A stretch of 64,000 nucleotides of DNA, taken from assembly GCA_965208775.1 (NCBI GenBank), contig OZ242360.1, positions 1,860,001-1,924,000 of the forward strand, read 5' to 3'. The notes under the pieces were generated by a model. It saw only the letters and a list, made by a program, of their open reading frames with translations, was not told where the DNA came from and searched no databases. The first letter of the stretch is position 1; each line of letters begins with the position of its first letter. The position numbers and the translations under genes are program-made. This stretch comes from JAPOVO01 sp026708165. GTDB lineage: Bacteria > Chloroflexota > UBA11872 > VXNJ01. Shown here in pieces: positions 25,487-33,892 of the stretch.

Positions 25487-26308
25487 CTACGGCTTGTTGG
25501 CCACTACCTCGCCGAAAGCGAGGCCACAAAGGGCGCCAGGGTGGTCCTTCCACCTTTCGTAGGCAACGGCTATCGCGTCGCAAAGCTCCTGGGTGGAGGC
25601 CCCGTACTTGATGGCCGCTTCCGTGATTTCAGGCGACAGAAACCATTGGTTGGCGAAGGCGTAGATGAAGGCGACGTCTCGGGGCGAGTTGTAGACATCG
25701 AAAGAACCGGTTATTTGGACGTTGTCGAACCCGGCTTCCACGATATGGCCCTTTAGGTCTTTGCCTATCTGTGGATGCCCGTCGTCTGCCGCGAGAAGGT
25801 CTTCGAACATATCCCACGCCTTCCTGATGACGCCGTAGTCGGGATGCGTGAAGCTCGAGGCGCATATCATTTCCCTGCATGCGATGATGCCGCCGGGCTT
25901 GAGAACGCGTTTCACCTCGGCCAGAACGGCGCCGGTGTCGGGGATGTGCATCAGGACGTTATGGCAGTGGGCGACGTCGAAGAAGCCGTCTTCGAAGGGA
26001 AGATCGAGAACGTCGCCAACGTGGAAAATCGCGTTCCCCTGTCTCCACGCTTGGGCGACAGACCTCGCCAGCTCGATCTGAGATTCCTCCATGTCGACTC
26101 CGTGCAGTTCGCCCGGGTCGATAGCCTTTGCCAGCCCCACCGATATGGTGCCGGGTCCGCAGCCGAAGTCGAGGACGCGAAGCCCCGGCCTGAGATTCGG
26201 GAGCAGGTAGGCGGCGCTGGCTTCGGCGGTGTATCGCCGGAGGGACTCGAGCATCTCTTCGCTGAAGCCCATTGTGTAGTCGGGCGTGCCGGATACCAAG
26301 TCTGTCAT
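25487..26308 (-). CDS. Class I SAM-dependent methyltransferase, paralogue 1
   Basis: This 273-residue enzyme has the class I Rossmann motifs: motif I VLDFGCGPGTISVGLA with the acidic residue HGVDMEES after strand 2, motif II region NAIFHVGDVLDLPFEDGFFD, motif III EVKRVLKPGGIIACREM. It resembles the UbiE/COQ5-type Methyltransf_11/25 group of small-molecule methylases. It has no signal peptide. The substrate is unknown; a C-terminal region FLSPEITEAAIKYGAS conserved in all three paralogues probably shapes the pocket. It is the last of three tandem same-strand copies with gaps of 138-223 bp, and the spacers also look related, so whole gene-plus-leader units were duplicated. Compared with its neighbours it is the most divergent, with NVLMHIPDT in place of a SILTH/RVLIH variant. 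Confidence 0.88.
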   Translation of the reverse strand: MTDLVSGTPDYTMGFSEEMLESLRRYTAEASAAYLLPNLRPGLRVLDFGCGPGTISVGLAKAIDPGELHGVDMEESQIELARSVAQAWRQGNAIFHVGDVLDLPFEDGFFDVAHCHNVLMHIPDTGAVLAEVKRVLKPGGIIACREMICASSFTHPDYGVIRKAWDMFEDLLAADDGHPQIGKDLKGHIVEAGFDNVQITGSFDVYNSPRDVAFIYAFANQWFLSPEITEAAIKYGASTQELCDAIAVAYERWKDHPGALCGLAFGEVVANKP

Positions 26309-26446
26309 TGTCGTGTCACGTCCCCTTCCCTCATCAACTGTCTCTATTCACTACTCATTCGGACCACGTCCCGCTCACGCGATGAGCGCAAACCTGCGCA
26401 AAAGCTCCTATTCGGCGGCAATCCCATGGCTCCGCCGTCGCGCCGG

Positions 26447-27274
26447 TCAATACAGGGGTTTATCTGCTATGGCTTCTCCGTATGCAATGGCGCAAAACGC
26501 CCCGGGATGGCGCTTCCACTTGTCATAGGAGGCGCGAATGTCGTTGCACAGCTCTTCGGTGGAGGCCCCGTACTTTATGGCCGCTTCCGTGATCTCTGGC
26601 GACAGAAACCACTGATTGGCCAGGCCGTAGATGAAAGCGATGTCTTCAGGCGTGCTGTATGCGCTGAAAGAGGCGGACACGCGGATATTCTCGAACTCGG
26701 CCTGAACGAGATGGCCCTTTATCTCCTTGCCCATCTGCGGATGCCCGTCGTCAGCCACGAGAAGGTCTTCGAACATATCCCATGAGTTTCTGATGACGCC
26801 AAAATCAGGGTATGTGAAGCTCGACTCGCAGATCATTTCCCGGCACGAGAGGATGCCGCCGGGTTTCAGTACCCGCTTCACCTCAGCCAGCGCCGCATGG
26901 GTGTCCGGAACGTGCGTCAGGATGCTATGGCCGTGGGCCGCGTCGAAGAAGCCATCCTCGAAGGGAAGATCGGTCACGTCTGCGACGTGAAATATCGCGT
27001 TGGCGTGTTTTCCCGCCCTCGCGACTGCCCTCGCCAGCGCCACTTGCGACTCTTCGACGTCCACCCCGTGCAGCTCGCCAGGTGCTATTGCCTTCGCCAG
27101 TCCCGCCGATATGGCGCCTGGCCCGCAGCCGAAGTCCAGAACCCGAAGGCCGGGTCTCAGATACGGCAGCAAATGCCCGGCGTGGGACTCCGCGGAGAAA
27201 CGCCTGAGGGCCTGAAGATACTCTTCGCTGAAGCCCATCGTGTAGTCGGGCGTGCCAGATACGAGGACTGTCAT
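26447..27274 (-). CDS. Class I SAM-dependent methyltransferase, paralogue 2
   Basis: The 275-residue middle copy keeps motif I VLDFGCGPGAISAGLA, HGVDVEESQVALARAVARAG, ADVTDLPFEDGFFDAAHGHS and motif III RVLKPGGILSCREMICESS. It shares long identical stretches with the copies on either side (roughly two-thirds identity by eye), including PDYTMGFSEE at the N-terminus and EELCNDIRASYDKWK near the C-terminus with copy 3. Its start ATG at 27274 follows a purine-rich AAAAGGAGACC site. The upstream spacer contains GACCGCAAACCGGCGCAAAAG, echoed as GAGCGCAAACCTGCGCAAAAG upstream of copy 1. The function is SAM-dependent methylation of an unknown small molecule. Confidence 0.88.
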   Translation of the reverse strand: MTVLVSGTPDYTMGFSEEYLQALRRFSAESHAGHLLPYLRPGLRVLDFGCGPGAISAGLAKAIAPGELHGVDVEESQVALARAVARAGKHANAIFHVADVTDLPFEDGFFDAAHGHSILTHVPDTHAALAEVKRVLKPGGILSCREMICESSFTYPDFGVIRNSWDMFEDLLVADDGHPQMGKEIKGHLVQAEFENIRVSASFSAYSTPEDIAFIYGLANQWFLSPEITEAAIKYGASTEELCNDIRASYDKWKRHPGAFCAIAYGEAIADKPLY

Positions 27275-27497
27275 TGTCGGGTAACGGTCTCCTTTTCCTT
27301 GTCAACTATCTTTCTCAGCTATCAAATCGGCGTACGTTTAACTCACGTCATGACCGCAAACCGGCGCAAAAGCCGCCAAGAGAGCGCGGGCGCCAATCGG
27401 CGGCCCCGTCACGGCGGCGTCGCGTAGGCGGATTCGCATCGCGGACCCATAGCCGCAACGGGTGCGGCATCCGGCCGTCGCCGTTCGGATGCATCGG

Positions 27498-28331
27498 TCA
27501 AAACGACGGTTTGTTTGCTATGGCTTCTCCGTATGCGTGGCCGCAGAAAGCGCCGGGATGGTTCTTCCACTTGTCATAAGAGGCGCGTATGTCGTTGCAC
27601 AGCTCTTCGGAGGAAGCCCCGTACTTGATGGCCGCTTCGACGATTTCGTCGGACAGGAGGAACCTGTCGATCAGGTCGTAAACGACGGCGATCTCCTCGA
27701 GTGAGTTGTAGGTGTTGAACGAAGCGCTCACGCGAATCTTCTCGAATCCGGCTTGAACGAGATAGCCCTTCATCTCCTTGCCCATCTGAGGATGCCCGTC
27801 GTCCGCCCTCACCAGGTCTTCGAACATGTCCCACGATCTCCTCGTGCCTCCGAAGTCGGGAAACACGAAACTCGACTCGCAGATCATTTCCCGGCACGAG
27901 ATGATGCCGCCGGGCTTGAGGACGCGCTTTACCTCGGCGAGCACGGCGCGCGTGTCGGGGATGTGGATGAGCACCCTATGACCGTGGACCACGTCGAAGA
28001 AGCCGTCCTCGAAGGGGAGATCGGTGGCGTCCCCTACGTGAAATATCGCGTTGTCCAGTCCCATCGCCTTGGCCGCGGATCTCGCCAGATGGACCTGAGA
28101 CTCCTCCATGTCGACGCCGTGCAGCTCGCCGGGGGCTATGGCCGCGGCCAGTCCCGTCGATATCGTGCCCGCCCCACACCCGAAGTCCAGGACTCGAAGG
28201 CCTGACCTTAGATACGGCAGCAGATGCCGGGCGTGTGACCCCGCCGTCGCACGACCCAAGTGATCGACGGCACCTTCGCCGAAGCCCATCGTGTAATCGG
28301 GCGTTGCCGGTGTGGAGACATCCATCGTCAT
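27498..28331 (-). CDS. Class I SAM-dependent methyltransferase, paralogue 3
   Basis: The first gene of the tandem encodes 277 residues from the ATG at 28331. The open frame reaches 28481, but the extra residues do not match the other copies, whereas TPATPDYTMGFGEG aligns with their N-termini, and AGGAAAAAGAG lies just upstream. Motif I is VLDFGCGAGTISTGLA; HGVDMEESQVHLARSAAKAM, HVGDATDLPFEDGFFDVVHG and RVLKPGGIISCREMICESS follow. In the substrate half it differs most from the others (YDLIDRFLLSDEIVEAAIKY against YGLANQWFLSPEITEAAIKY), which may mean a different substrate. Upstream lies a remnant of an oxidoreductase gene. Confidence 0.87.
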   Translation of the reverse strand: MTMDVSTPATPDYTMGFGEGAVDHLGRATAGSHARHLLPYLRSGLRVLDFGCGAGTISTGLAAAIAPGELHGVDMEESQVHLARSAAKAMGLDNAIFHVGDATDLPFEDGFFDVVHGHRVLIHIPDTRAVLAEVKRVLKPGGIISCREMICESSFVFPDFGGTRRSWDMFEDLVRADDGHPQMGKEMKGYLVQAGFEKIRVSASFNTYNSLEEIAVVYDLIDRFLLSDEIVEAAIKYGASSEELCNDIRASYDKWKNHPGAFCGHAYGEAIANKPSF

Positions 28332-28560
28332 GTCTGTACTCTTTTTCCTGGTCGCCGCTACTCGGCGCGGCTCCGCCGACGTGTCTACTCCGTTGTCCGA
28401 CCCGTCGGACGCCAAGTCAGCTCTCCCTCTCCTGGGAAGCGGATGCGATTGATTGTGATTTACTGCGTTATAAGGGTACAACCGAAAAGATGACTTTCAG
28501 GTGACATATAGGCCGATTTCAATAACGTTCTGGTGACGTTATGGTTGATTTTTGAGATTC

Positions 28561-28683
28561 TTCCGAATTCGTGCCGCGTGTCGTCCGCAACACCGCCCTG
28601 CGCATGCGTGCCGACGGCGCACAGGTACAGCCCCTCGACGGGCGTCCGGTAGTGCGACCACCCCGGCAGCGGCCTGCGTGAAT
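28561..28683 (-). pseudogene. Fragment of a phytoene-desaturase-like gene
   Basis: Minus-strand translation gives SRRPLPGWSHYRTPVEGLYL followed by CAVGTHAQGG, closely matching the C-terminal end of the intact oxidoreductase encoded at 30492-32039 (RRPLPGWSDYRTPIEGLYL, CGAGTHPGG). The match starts and stops abruptly, and only about 35-40 codons remain, so this is a decayed partial copy on the same strand about 2 kb away. Most of the rest of 28332-28800 is AT-richer non-coding DNA that should contain promoters for the methyltransferases and the symporter. Confidence 0.7.
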
Positions 28684-28800
28684 AACTACATTTCGATGGC
28701 GGGCTTGAACATCCGTACGATTTAGAAGGATTCGAAAACACGCAACGTCTGCGGTTTAGGATTCGGATGCACGCCGCACGCGCCGGAGAGCGGGAACCCA

Positions 28801-30303
28801 ATGTCTAACTCCTGGGTGATCCTGGTCTTCTGCGCCTACTTCGCGATGCTGATGGGCATAGCGTTCGTGGGCGCCCGCAAGATGCGCAACATGTCGGACT
28901 ACGTGCTGGGCGGCCGGCGGCTCAGCAGCTTCACTGCCGCGCTCAGCGCCGGATCGTCGACCACCAGCGCGTGGACGATGCTCGCACTCCCCGCCCTGGC
29001 GTTCGTAAGCGGCGCGGTCGAGGTATGGGTGCCCGCCGCCGCCGCGCTGGGTGTCTGGTTGAGCTGGGCTGTCCTGGCCAAAAGGCTCCGCCGCTACACC
29101 ATCGAAGCCGACAACATCCTCACCATCCCGGAGTTTTTCGCGGTCCGGTTCGGAGACAAGACCGGAGCCCTGCGCACGCTCACGTCGACAATCACCATCC
29201 TCTTCGTGATGTTCTACGTAAGCTCCGGTCTGGTGGGCGGCTCCAAGCTGCTGGACACGATCTTCGGAATCGAGGCGGCCACGGGCGTGCTGCTCACTCT
29301 CGCCGCCGTCGCGTCCTACACGCTGATCGGCGGGTTCCTGGCGGTATCCAGAACTGACGTGTCTCAGGCGCTCCTGATGCTGCTGAGTCTTCTGATTCTG
29401 GCCGGCGCGCTTTTCGGTTCGATCGACAGTCGGGGATCGGGGATTAGCGGAACCTCCGCCGGCTTTCTGAACCCCTTTAGCGATGCCGACGGCACTCCGA
29501 TAAGCCCGGTCTTCCTGCTCTCGGCGGCGGGATGGGCCTTTGGCGCTTTCGGCGCTCAGCGGTTGTTACAGCGCTTTATGGCGGTGGAGCGTGAGGACCG
29601 CATCTCGCTAAGCCGCAACATGTCGGTCGTGTGGCTGATAGCCGTATATGGACTTGCCCTGATAGTCGGGATGCTTGCCCGTCCGGCTCTCTCCAACCTG
29701 GGGATGCTGGACCAGGTTGCCGACCCCGAACGCATCTACCTGGTGGTGTCCGACGTCTTGTTTCATCCGGCGGTGACGGGGCTGCTGCTGACAGCCGTAA
29801 TCGCGGCGGTGATGAGCACAGCCGACTCGCAGCTGCTGCTGGCTTCAGCCGTCGCGACCGACGACCTGCCGCTCATCCGGCGGATCACGCACCAAGCCGC
29901 CGCCAACGCCAGGGTCTGGCTGGGCCGGCTGGCGCTGCTGGTCATCGGCGGCATTGCGGCGGCAATCTCCATCCTCTATCCGGAATCCATCTTCGACCTG
30001 GTGAGCTACGCATGGGGCGGCATGGGGGCGGCGTTTGGACCGACCATGGTCCTGGCGCTGTTCTGGCGCAGGTTCAACTTCTGGGGAGCGGCCGCGTCCA
30101 TACTGTCCGGCACGGCGGTGGCTACGGTCTGGTGGTATATGAGCGGCGGTCCCTCGGGAATGTGGGACATCCAGCCCGCGACGCCCGGCTTTCTGGTCGC
30201 CATGTTGGTGGCTGTCGCCGTCTCGCTCGCTACGCCACAGCCGCCGCGAGAGGTTGTTGACCTTTACGACAAAGTCAACTCCGTCGCCCCCCATGAGCGA
30301 TAG
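28801..30303 (+). CDS. Sodium:solute symporter (SSS family, PutP-like)
   Basis: This 500-residue membrane protein has about 13 hydrophobic helices and SSS-family landmarks: MRNMSDYVLGGRRLSSFTAA, then LSAGSSTTSAWTMLALPA in helix 2-3 (Na+ site region), GGFLAVSRTDVSQALLML in helix 6, and AVIAAVMSTADSQLLLASA with the conserved Ser/Thr of the Na2 site in helix 8. It brings a solute into the cell with Na+; PutP-type members carry proline, but the substrate cannot be fixed. Length agrees with PutP (about 500). The ATG at 28801 is preceded by GGAGAGCGGGAACCCA. It is isolated between a pseudogene fragment and a repeat-bearing convergent spacer. Confidence 0.9.
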   Translation: MSNSWVILVFCAYFAMLMGIAFVGARKMRNMSDYVLGGRRLSSFTAALSAGSSTTSAWTMLALPALAFVSGAVEVWVPAAAALGVWLSWAVLAKRLRRYTIEADNILTIPEFFAVRFGDKTGALRTLTSTITILFVMFYVSSGLVGGSKLLDTIFGIEAATGVLLTLAAVASYTLIGGFLAVSRTDVSQALLMLLSLLILAGALFGSIDSRGSGISGTSAGFLNPFSDADGTPISPVFLLSAAGWAFGAFGAQRLLQRFMAVEREDRISLSRNMSVVWLIAVYGLALIVGMLARPALSNLGMLDQVADPERIYLVVSDVLFHPAVTGLLLTAVIAAVMSTADSQLLLASAVATDDLPLIRRITHQAAANARVWLGRLALLVIGGIAAAISILYPESIFDLVSYAWGGMGAAFGPTMVLALFWRRFNFWGAAASILSGTAVATVWWYMSGGPSGMWDIQPATPGFLVAMLVAVAVSLATPQPPREVVDLYDKVNSVAPHER

Positions 30304-30347
30304 ACGCCGATTCAAGTCCGGCATGACGAGTAAGCACTCTCCCTTCC

Positions 30348-30395
30348 GTCATTCCCGCGAAAAGCTTGCCCCCGGCTTGATCGGGGGCGGGAATC
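30348..30395. repeat. Dispersed palindromic element in convergent spacer
   Basis: ATTCCCGC and GCGGGAAT flank an inner CCCCCG/CGGGGG hairpin, in a frame GTCATTCCCGCG...GGAATCCA that is common as a dispersed repeat in environmental genomes. It lies between the convergent symporter and oxidoreductase genes, where it may serve as a two-way transcription barrier. Confidence 0.55.
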
Positions 30396-30421
30396 CAGAC
30401 CAGTCGTTCGGGTGCGATTGA

Positions 30422-30442
30422 GGGCGGTTTCGCGAACCGCCC
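30422..30442. repeat. REP-like palindrome GGGCGGTTTCGCGAACCGCCC
   Basis: A 21-bp palindrome (8-bp arms around TCGCG) related to the element at 3261-3278. It lies in the same convergent spacer as the preceding dispersed element and may help end transcription of both flanking genes. Confidence 0.55.
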
Positions 30443-30491
30443 CTTCAGGGTCCTGGTGCGAATGGTCCGGGCCGTCAGGTACCGCGCGAGT

Positions 30492-32039
30492 TTAGAGGCC
30501 CAGCTTCTCCAGCACGACGTGGGCAGCGTTGTGCCCGGGCGCGCCCGTCACTTCGCCTCCCGGGTGCGTACCGGCTCCGCACAGGTACAGCCCCTCGATG
30601 GGCGTCCGGTAGTCAGACCATCCCGGCAGCGGCCGCCGCGACATCATCTGCTGCGGGATGATGTCGATGTGCCTGATGTTGCCGTCGGTCAGGCCGATGC
30701 GCTCTTCGATGTCCTCCGGCGTCAGCAGCGTCCAGTCGATGATCGCGTCTCTGAAATTCGGAGCGTACCCGGACACAATGTCGATCAGCCGCTCCCCGAA
30801 CTGCTCGCGCATCTCCGACCACGAGCCTTCCCGAAGGTGGGGCGGCAGGAAGAACACCCATAGCGACAGCACGTGGCAGCCCTCCGGGGCGACGGTCTTG
30901 TCGTAGACGGTCGGGATCTGGACCTGCATTATCGGCGTGTCGGGAATCCGGCCGTTCCTGGAGTCGTTCCAGCTCCGCTCGGGGTGCTCTACCGTGGGGC
31001 AGAGGCAGATCATCGCCAGGTGCTCCGGGTCGTAGTCGGCGCCGAGGTGGCCGGAGAAATCGGGCAGCTCTCTCAGGGAGCAGAGGAACTTGGCGGAGGC
31101 CGACTGCGTCTTCAGCGCCCTCACCTGCTCGACCAACTCGCTGTCGAGGTCGGTCTGGTCCAGGAGCTTGAGGAATGTCCGCTTCGGGTCCGCGTTCGAT
31201 AGGACGACGTCGGCCTCGATCACCTCGCCGTCGTCTAGCTCAACGCCTGCGACCTTGCCATTGCGCGTCAGGATGCGGCTTACCTGGGCGCCCGTTCTGA
31301 TCGATACGCCGGCCGCCTCGGCGGAGCGTGCCAGCGACTGGGAGATTGCGCCCATGCCGCCGCGCACGATCCCGAAATTCTCGGTGTCCTCCCGGAAGGC
31401 GCTGTACCTGTAGAGCGCGGTGATGTACGCGCTGCCCGGCGCGCTTATGTCACCCATGTCCATCGAGCTGATGCTCACCGTCGCCTTGATCTCGTCCGAG
31501 ACGAAGTAGCGGTCGATCAGGTCCCTGAACGGCACGGTCAGCAGCGTCTCGAGAAGCTCTTCCTCCCCTTCGCGGCGAAACCTCTCCGTCAGCTCGGCGA
31601 GCGAGGGAGGCGGGCCGAGGTAGTAGCCGCTGAGGATCCGCACGGCGCGGTGCCAGAAGTCGGCCCATTTGGTCCAGGCTTCGGCGTCCTCCGGCGACAG
31701 CTTGCGCAGCTCCTCCGCCGTCCTGGCGTCGTCGTGCCAGAGCGTCACGGTCTTTCCGTTGGGAAAAGGGTGCACGCGCGACGGGTCGATGGGATAGACG
31801 TGGAAGCCGTGTTTGCGCAGCTCCAGCTCGTCGATCACCTTCTGCTGGAGGATGTGGCAGACGTAGGAGCAGGTGGATATCTTGTAGCCTGGGAACCACT
31901 CCTCGGTCACCGCCGCGCCTCCGACGACATCCCTGCGCTCCAGTACCTGGACGTTCAGGCCGGCCCGTCCGAGATACCCGGCGGCGACCAGGCCGTTATG
32001 CCCCGCGCCAACGATTATGACTCTAGTGTTCCCGGCCAT
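30492..32039 (-). CDS. FAD/NAD(P)-dependent oxidoreductase, phytoene desaturase/PYROXD2-like
   Basis: The 515-residue protein starts with a dinucleotide-binding VIIVGAGHNGLVAAGYLGRAG followed by VLERRDVVGGAAVTEEWFPG, the Gly box and second FAD motif of the phytoene-desaturase/amine-oxidase superfamily. Near the C-terminus it has GWSDYRTPIEGLYLCGAGTH and the final FAD-binding PGHNAAHVVLEKLGL. The closest recognisable group is the bacterial PYROXD2-like dehydrogenases rather than true CrtI, since the characteristic carotenoid-binding segments are not obvious. The substrate is unknown. No crtB or other carotenoid genes are in the window. A decayed C-terminal copy lies at 28561-28683. The start ATG lies at 32037-32039, with AAGGGGCC about eight bases upstream. 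Confidence 0.85.
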   Translation of the reverse strand: MAGNTRVIIVGAGHNGLVAAGYLGRAGLNVQVLERRDVVGGAAVTEEWFPGYKISTCSYVCHILQQKVIDELELRKHGFHVYPIDPSRVHPFPNGKTVTLWHDDARTAEELRKLSPEDAEAWTKWADFWHRAVRILSGYYLGPPPSLAELTERFRREGEEELLETLLTVPFRDLIDRYFVSDEIKATVSISSMDMGDISAPGSAYITALYRYSAFREDTENFGIVRGGMGAISQSLARSAEAAGVSIRTGAQVSRILTRNGKVAGVELDDGEVIEADVVLSNADPKRTFLKLLDQTDLDSELVEQVRALKTQSASAKFLCSLRELPDFSGHLGADYDPEHLAMICLCPTVEHPERSWNDSRNGRIPDTPIMQVQIPTVYDKTVAPEGCHVLSLWVFFLPPHLREGSWSEMREQFGERLIDIVSGYAPNFRDAIIDWTLLTPEDIEERIGLTDGNIRHIDIIPQQMMSRRPLPGWSDYRTPIEGLYLCGAGTHPGGEVTGAPGHNAAHVVLEKLGL

Positions 32040-32313
32040 GACAGGCCCCTTCCGCTTGCCTCACGGCGACCTTCGCAAGCTAGGACGCCCAAGGAGCGCA
32101 TGTCAACCTCCACCCGGAGCGGTCAACCGGCTAACTACTACGGTCGGATAACCCCCGTTGGCCGTCTGGTGGTTGGAAGGCGAGGGTTGAAAGCGCCGAG
32201 GCCAAGGACAGTCCGGAGAACCTCTGAACTGGGCGGATCGAGGCCCTTGTGGTCTCTGGGCTTGGTTCACCGTTTACGTAAAATCGACCGGATACCACGA
32301 AGGGGCCTTAGCG

Positions 32314-33483
32314 ATGAAGACGTACAAGGTGGCGATTCTCGGGTGCGGGGACAGAGGGATGGCAGCGGGACGGGCCTATCACGCTCACCCTCGGACGGAG
32401 ATTGCAGGCCTGTGCGACCTCGTTCGGAAGCGTGCGGACGCCCTCGGGGACGAGTTTGGGGTAGTGGCAAGGTACCACGACCTCGACGCCATGATTATGG
32501 AGACCAAGCCGGACATAGTCGCGATTCCCACAGGCACCGAGTTTCACCACGACCTTTCGATGCGGGTCCTGGAGCACGGAGTGAACATCGAGGTCGAGAA
32601 GCCGATCTGCGTCGAATTGACCCAGGCGGACGAGGTCATGGCGACGGCCTCCGAGAAGGGTGTTCGGGTGGCGGTGCATCACCAGTTTCGTTCGGGAGGA
32701 CTAATGCGGGCGGTGCATCGGGCGATAGCGGACGGGCGTATTGGAAGACTGCGGCACATGAGCGCCAACGGCAAGGGCTACTACGGCGGGTACGGGCTGC
32801 TCAACATCGGGACACACTTGCTGAACTCGATGATGAGGTTAGGAGGCCGCTGTGCACGCGTGTACGCGACGGCGAGCACGGACGGGCGTCCGATCGGACC
32901 GCACGACGTCCTCCACTCACCCAACGGAATGGGAACGATAGCGGGCGAATCGATCAGCGCGCAGTTGGAGTTTGACGGCGGCGTAACGGCGACGCTCCTG
33001 CAGCAGCGGATGCCTGCCGCCGGCTCGACAGGGCGCACGCTTGAGATTCTGGGCACTGGAGGGCGGGTGCTCTTAAACCCTACGCTCGGCGCGTGGCTGC
33101 TGGAGACGCCCTGGTCGCTGCCAGATGGGCATCACGATGCGTGGCAGCCTCTCCAAGCCGAGGCTCCCGAGAGCTTCGAGCCGGACGGCAGGACTGAACT
33201 GGACGACTACTGGTTCGTAGAGGAATTCGTCACGGCCCTCGACGAGAACCGCGACCACGAATCAAGCGGTGCCGAAGCGACGCACGCTTTGGAAATCATC
33301 ATGGGAGTCTTCGAGTCGGCGGCGTATGGCCGGCCGGTTGAGTTCCCGCAGGCTCAACGCGACCATCCCCTGCTTCGATGGCGCAGGGAAAGCGGCCTGG
33401 ACGCCCCGAAGCCGGGACCGCGCCCCTACGAGCACTGGCTCAGGTTAGAAGACGCGCGGCTCGGAAGACGAGCGGGCGCCTAG
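32314..33483 (+). CDS. Gfo/Idh/MocA family oxidoreductase
   Basis: This 389-residue protein has an N-terminal NAD(P)-binding fold (KVAILGCGDRGMAAGRAYHA; the usual GxGxxG is GCGDRG) and the family hallmark VEKPICVELTQADEV with the catalytic-site Lys in EKP. The C-terminal substrate domain contains GLLNIGTHLLNSMMRLGG, in which the His of the GTHxxN-type motif is the expected acid/base. Such enzymes oxidise or reduce sugars, inositol-like polyols or related compounds with NAD(P); the substrate is not predictable. The ATG at 32314 is the only start near the conserved first strand. A palindrome TTTACGTAAA lies about 40 bp upstream and could bind a regulator. Its neighbours (divergent oxidoreductase, convergent DUF1330) give no pathway. 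Confidence 0.88.
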   Translation: MKTYKVAILGCGDRGMAAGRAYHAHPRTEIAGLCDLVRKRADALGDEFGVVARYHDLDAMIMETKPDIVAIPTGTEFHHDLSMRVLEHGVNIEVEKPICVELTQADEVMATASEKGVRVAVHHQFRSGGLMRAVHRAIADGRIGRLRHMSANGKGYYGGYGLLNIGTHLLNSMMRLGGRCARVYATASTDGRPIGPHDVLHSPNGMGTIAGESISAQLEFDGGVTATLLQQRMPAAGSTGRTLEILGTGGRVLLNPTLGAWLLETPWSLPDGHHDAWQPLQAEAPESFEPDGRTELDDYWFVEEFVTALDENRDHESSGAEATHALEIIMGVFESAAYGRPVEFPQAQRDHPLLRWRRESGLDAPKPGPRPYEHWLRLEDARLGRRAGA

Positions 33484-33547
33484 ACCGTGATCTCTCGCAC
33501 TTCAACTCGCCCCGGCAACGAGACCCGGAGCCGGTACGCCTATACGA

Positions 33548-33835
33548 TCAGACGCCCTCGACGATTACCACGCTGGCGCGCGCCGACTTCATCCGGATTT
33601 CCTTGATCTCGGTGTACTCGGGTGAAGTCAGCCACGCTTTCGCCTGCTCGACGCTGTCGAACTCGATGACCACCACGCGTCCCGGCTCCCAATCGCCGTC
33701 CACTAGCTCGGCTGCGCCTCCGCGAACCAGGTATCTGCCGCCGTGCGCTTCGACCGTAGCCGCGACCCGGTTGCGAAACTCGGCAAAGACGGTCTCGTCC
33801 GTCACCTCGTCGTTAACTATCACGTATCCTGCCAT
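33548..33835 (-). CDS. DUF1330 family protein
   Basis: This 95-residue protein matches the DUF1330 dimeric alpha+beta-barrel pattern: AGYVIVNDEVTDETVFAEFR, VEAHGGRYLVRGGAAELVDG, then GDWEPGRVVVIEFDSVEQAK and AWLTSPEYTEIKEIR. Family members are small cytosolic proteins of unknown catalytic role, related in fold to ABM-type monooxygenases. The ATG at 33833-33835 has AAAGGAGAGA upstream, a good ribosome-binding site. It is downstream of the NCS2 permease on the same strand (58-bp gap) and may be co-transcribed. Confidence 0.88.
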   Translation of the reverse strand: MAGYVIVNDEVTDETVFAEFRNRVAATVEAHGGRYLVRGGAAELVDGDWEPGRVVVIEFDSVEQAKAWLTSPEYTEIKEIRMKSARASVVIVEGV

Positions 33836-33892
33836 GCGTATCTCTCCTTTCGCTCGATCCCCTCGGGGCCTGCGCCCCTGTAAACGCGACCA

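Noticed and set aside
30492..32039. True carotenoid desaturase CrtI linked to the B12 photosensor
   Set aside because: The genes are 12 kb apart, no crtB/crtE genes are present, and the protein looks more like PYROXD2-type dehydrogenases.
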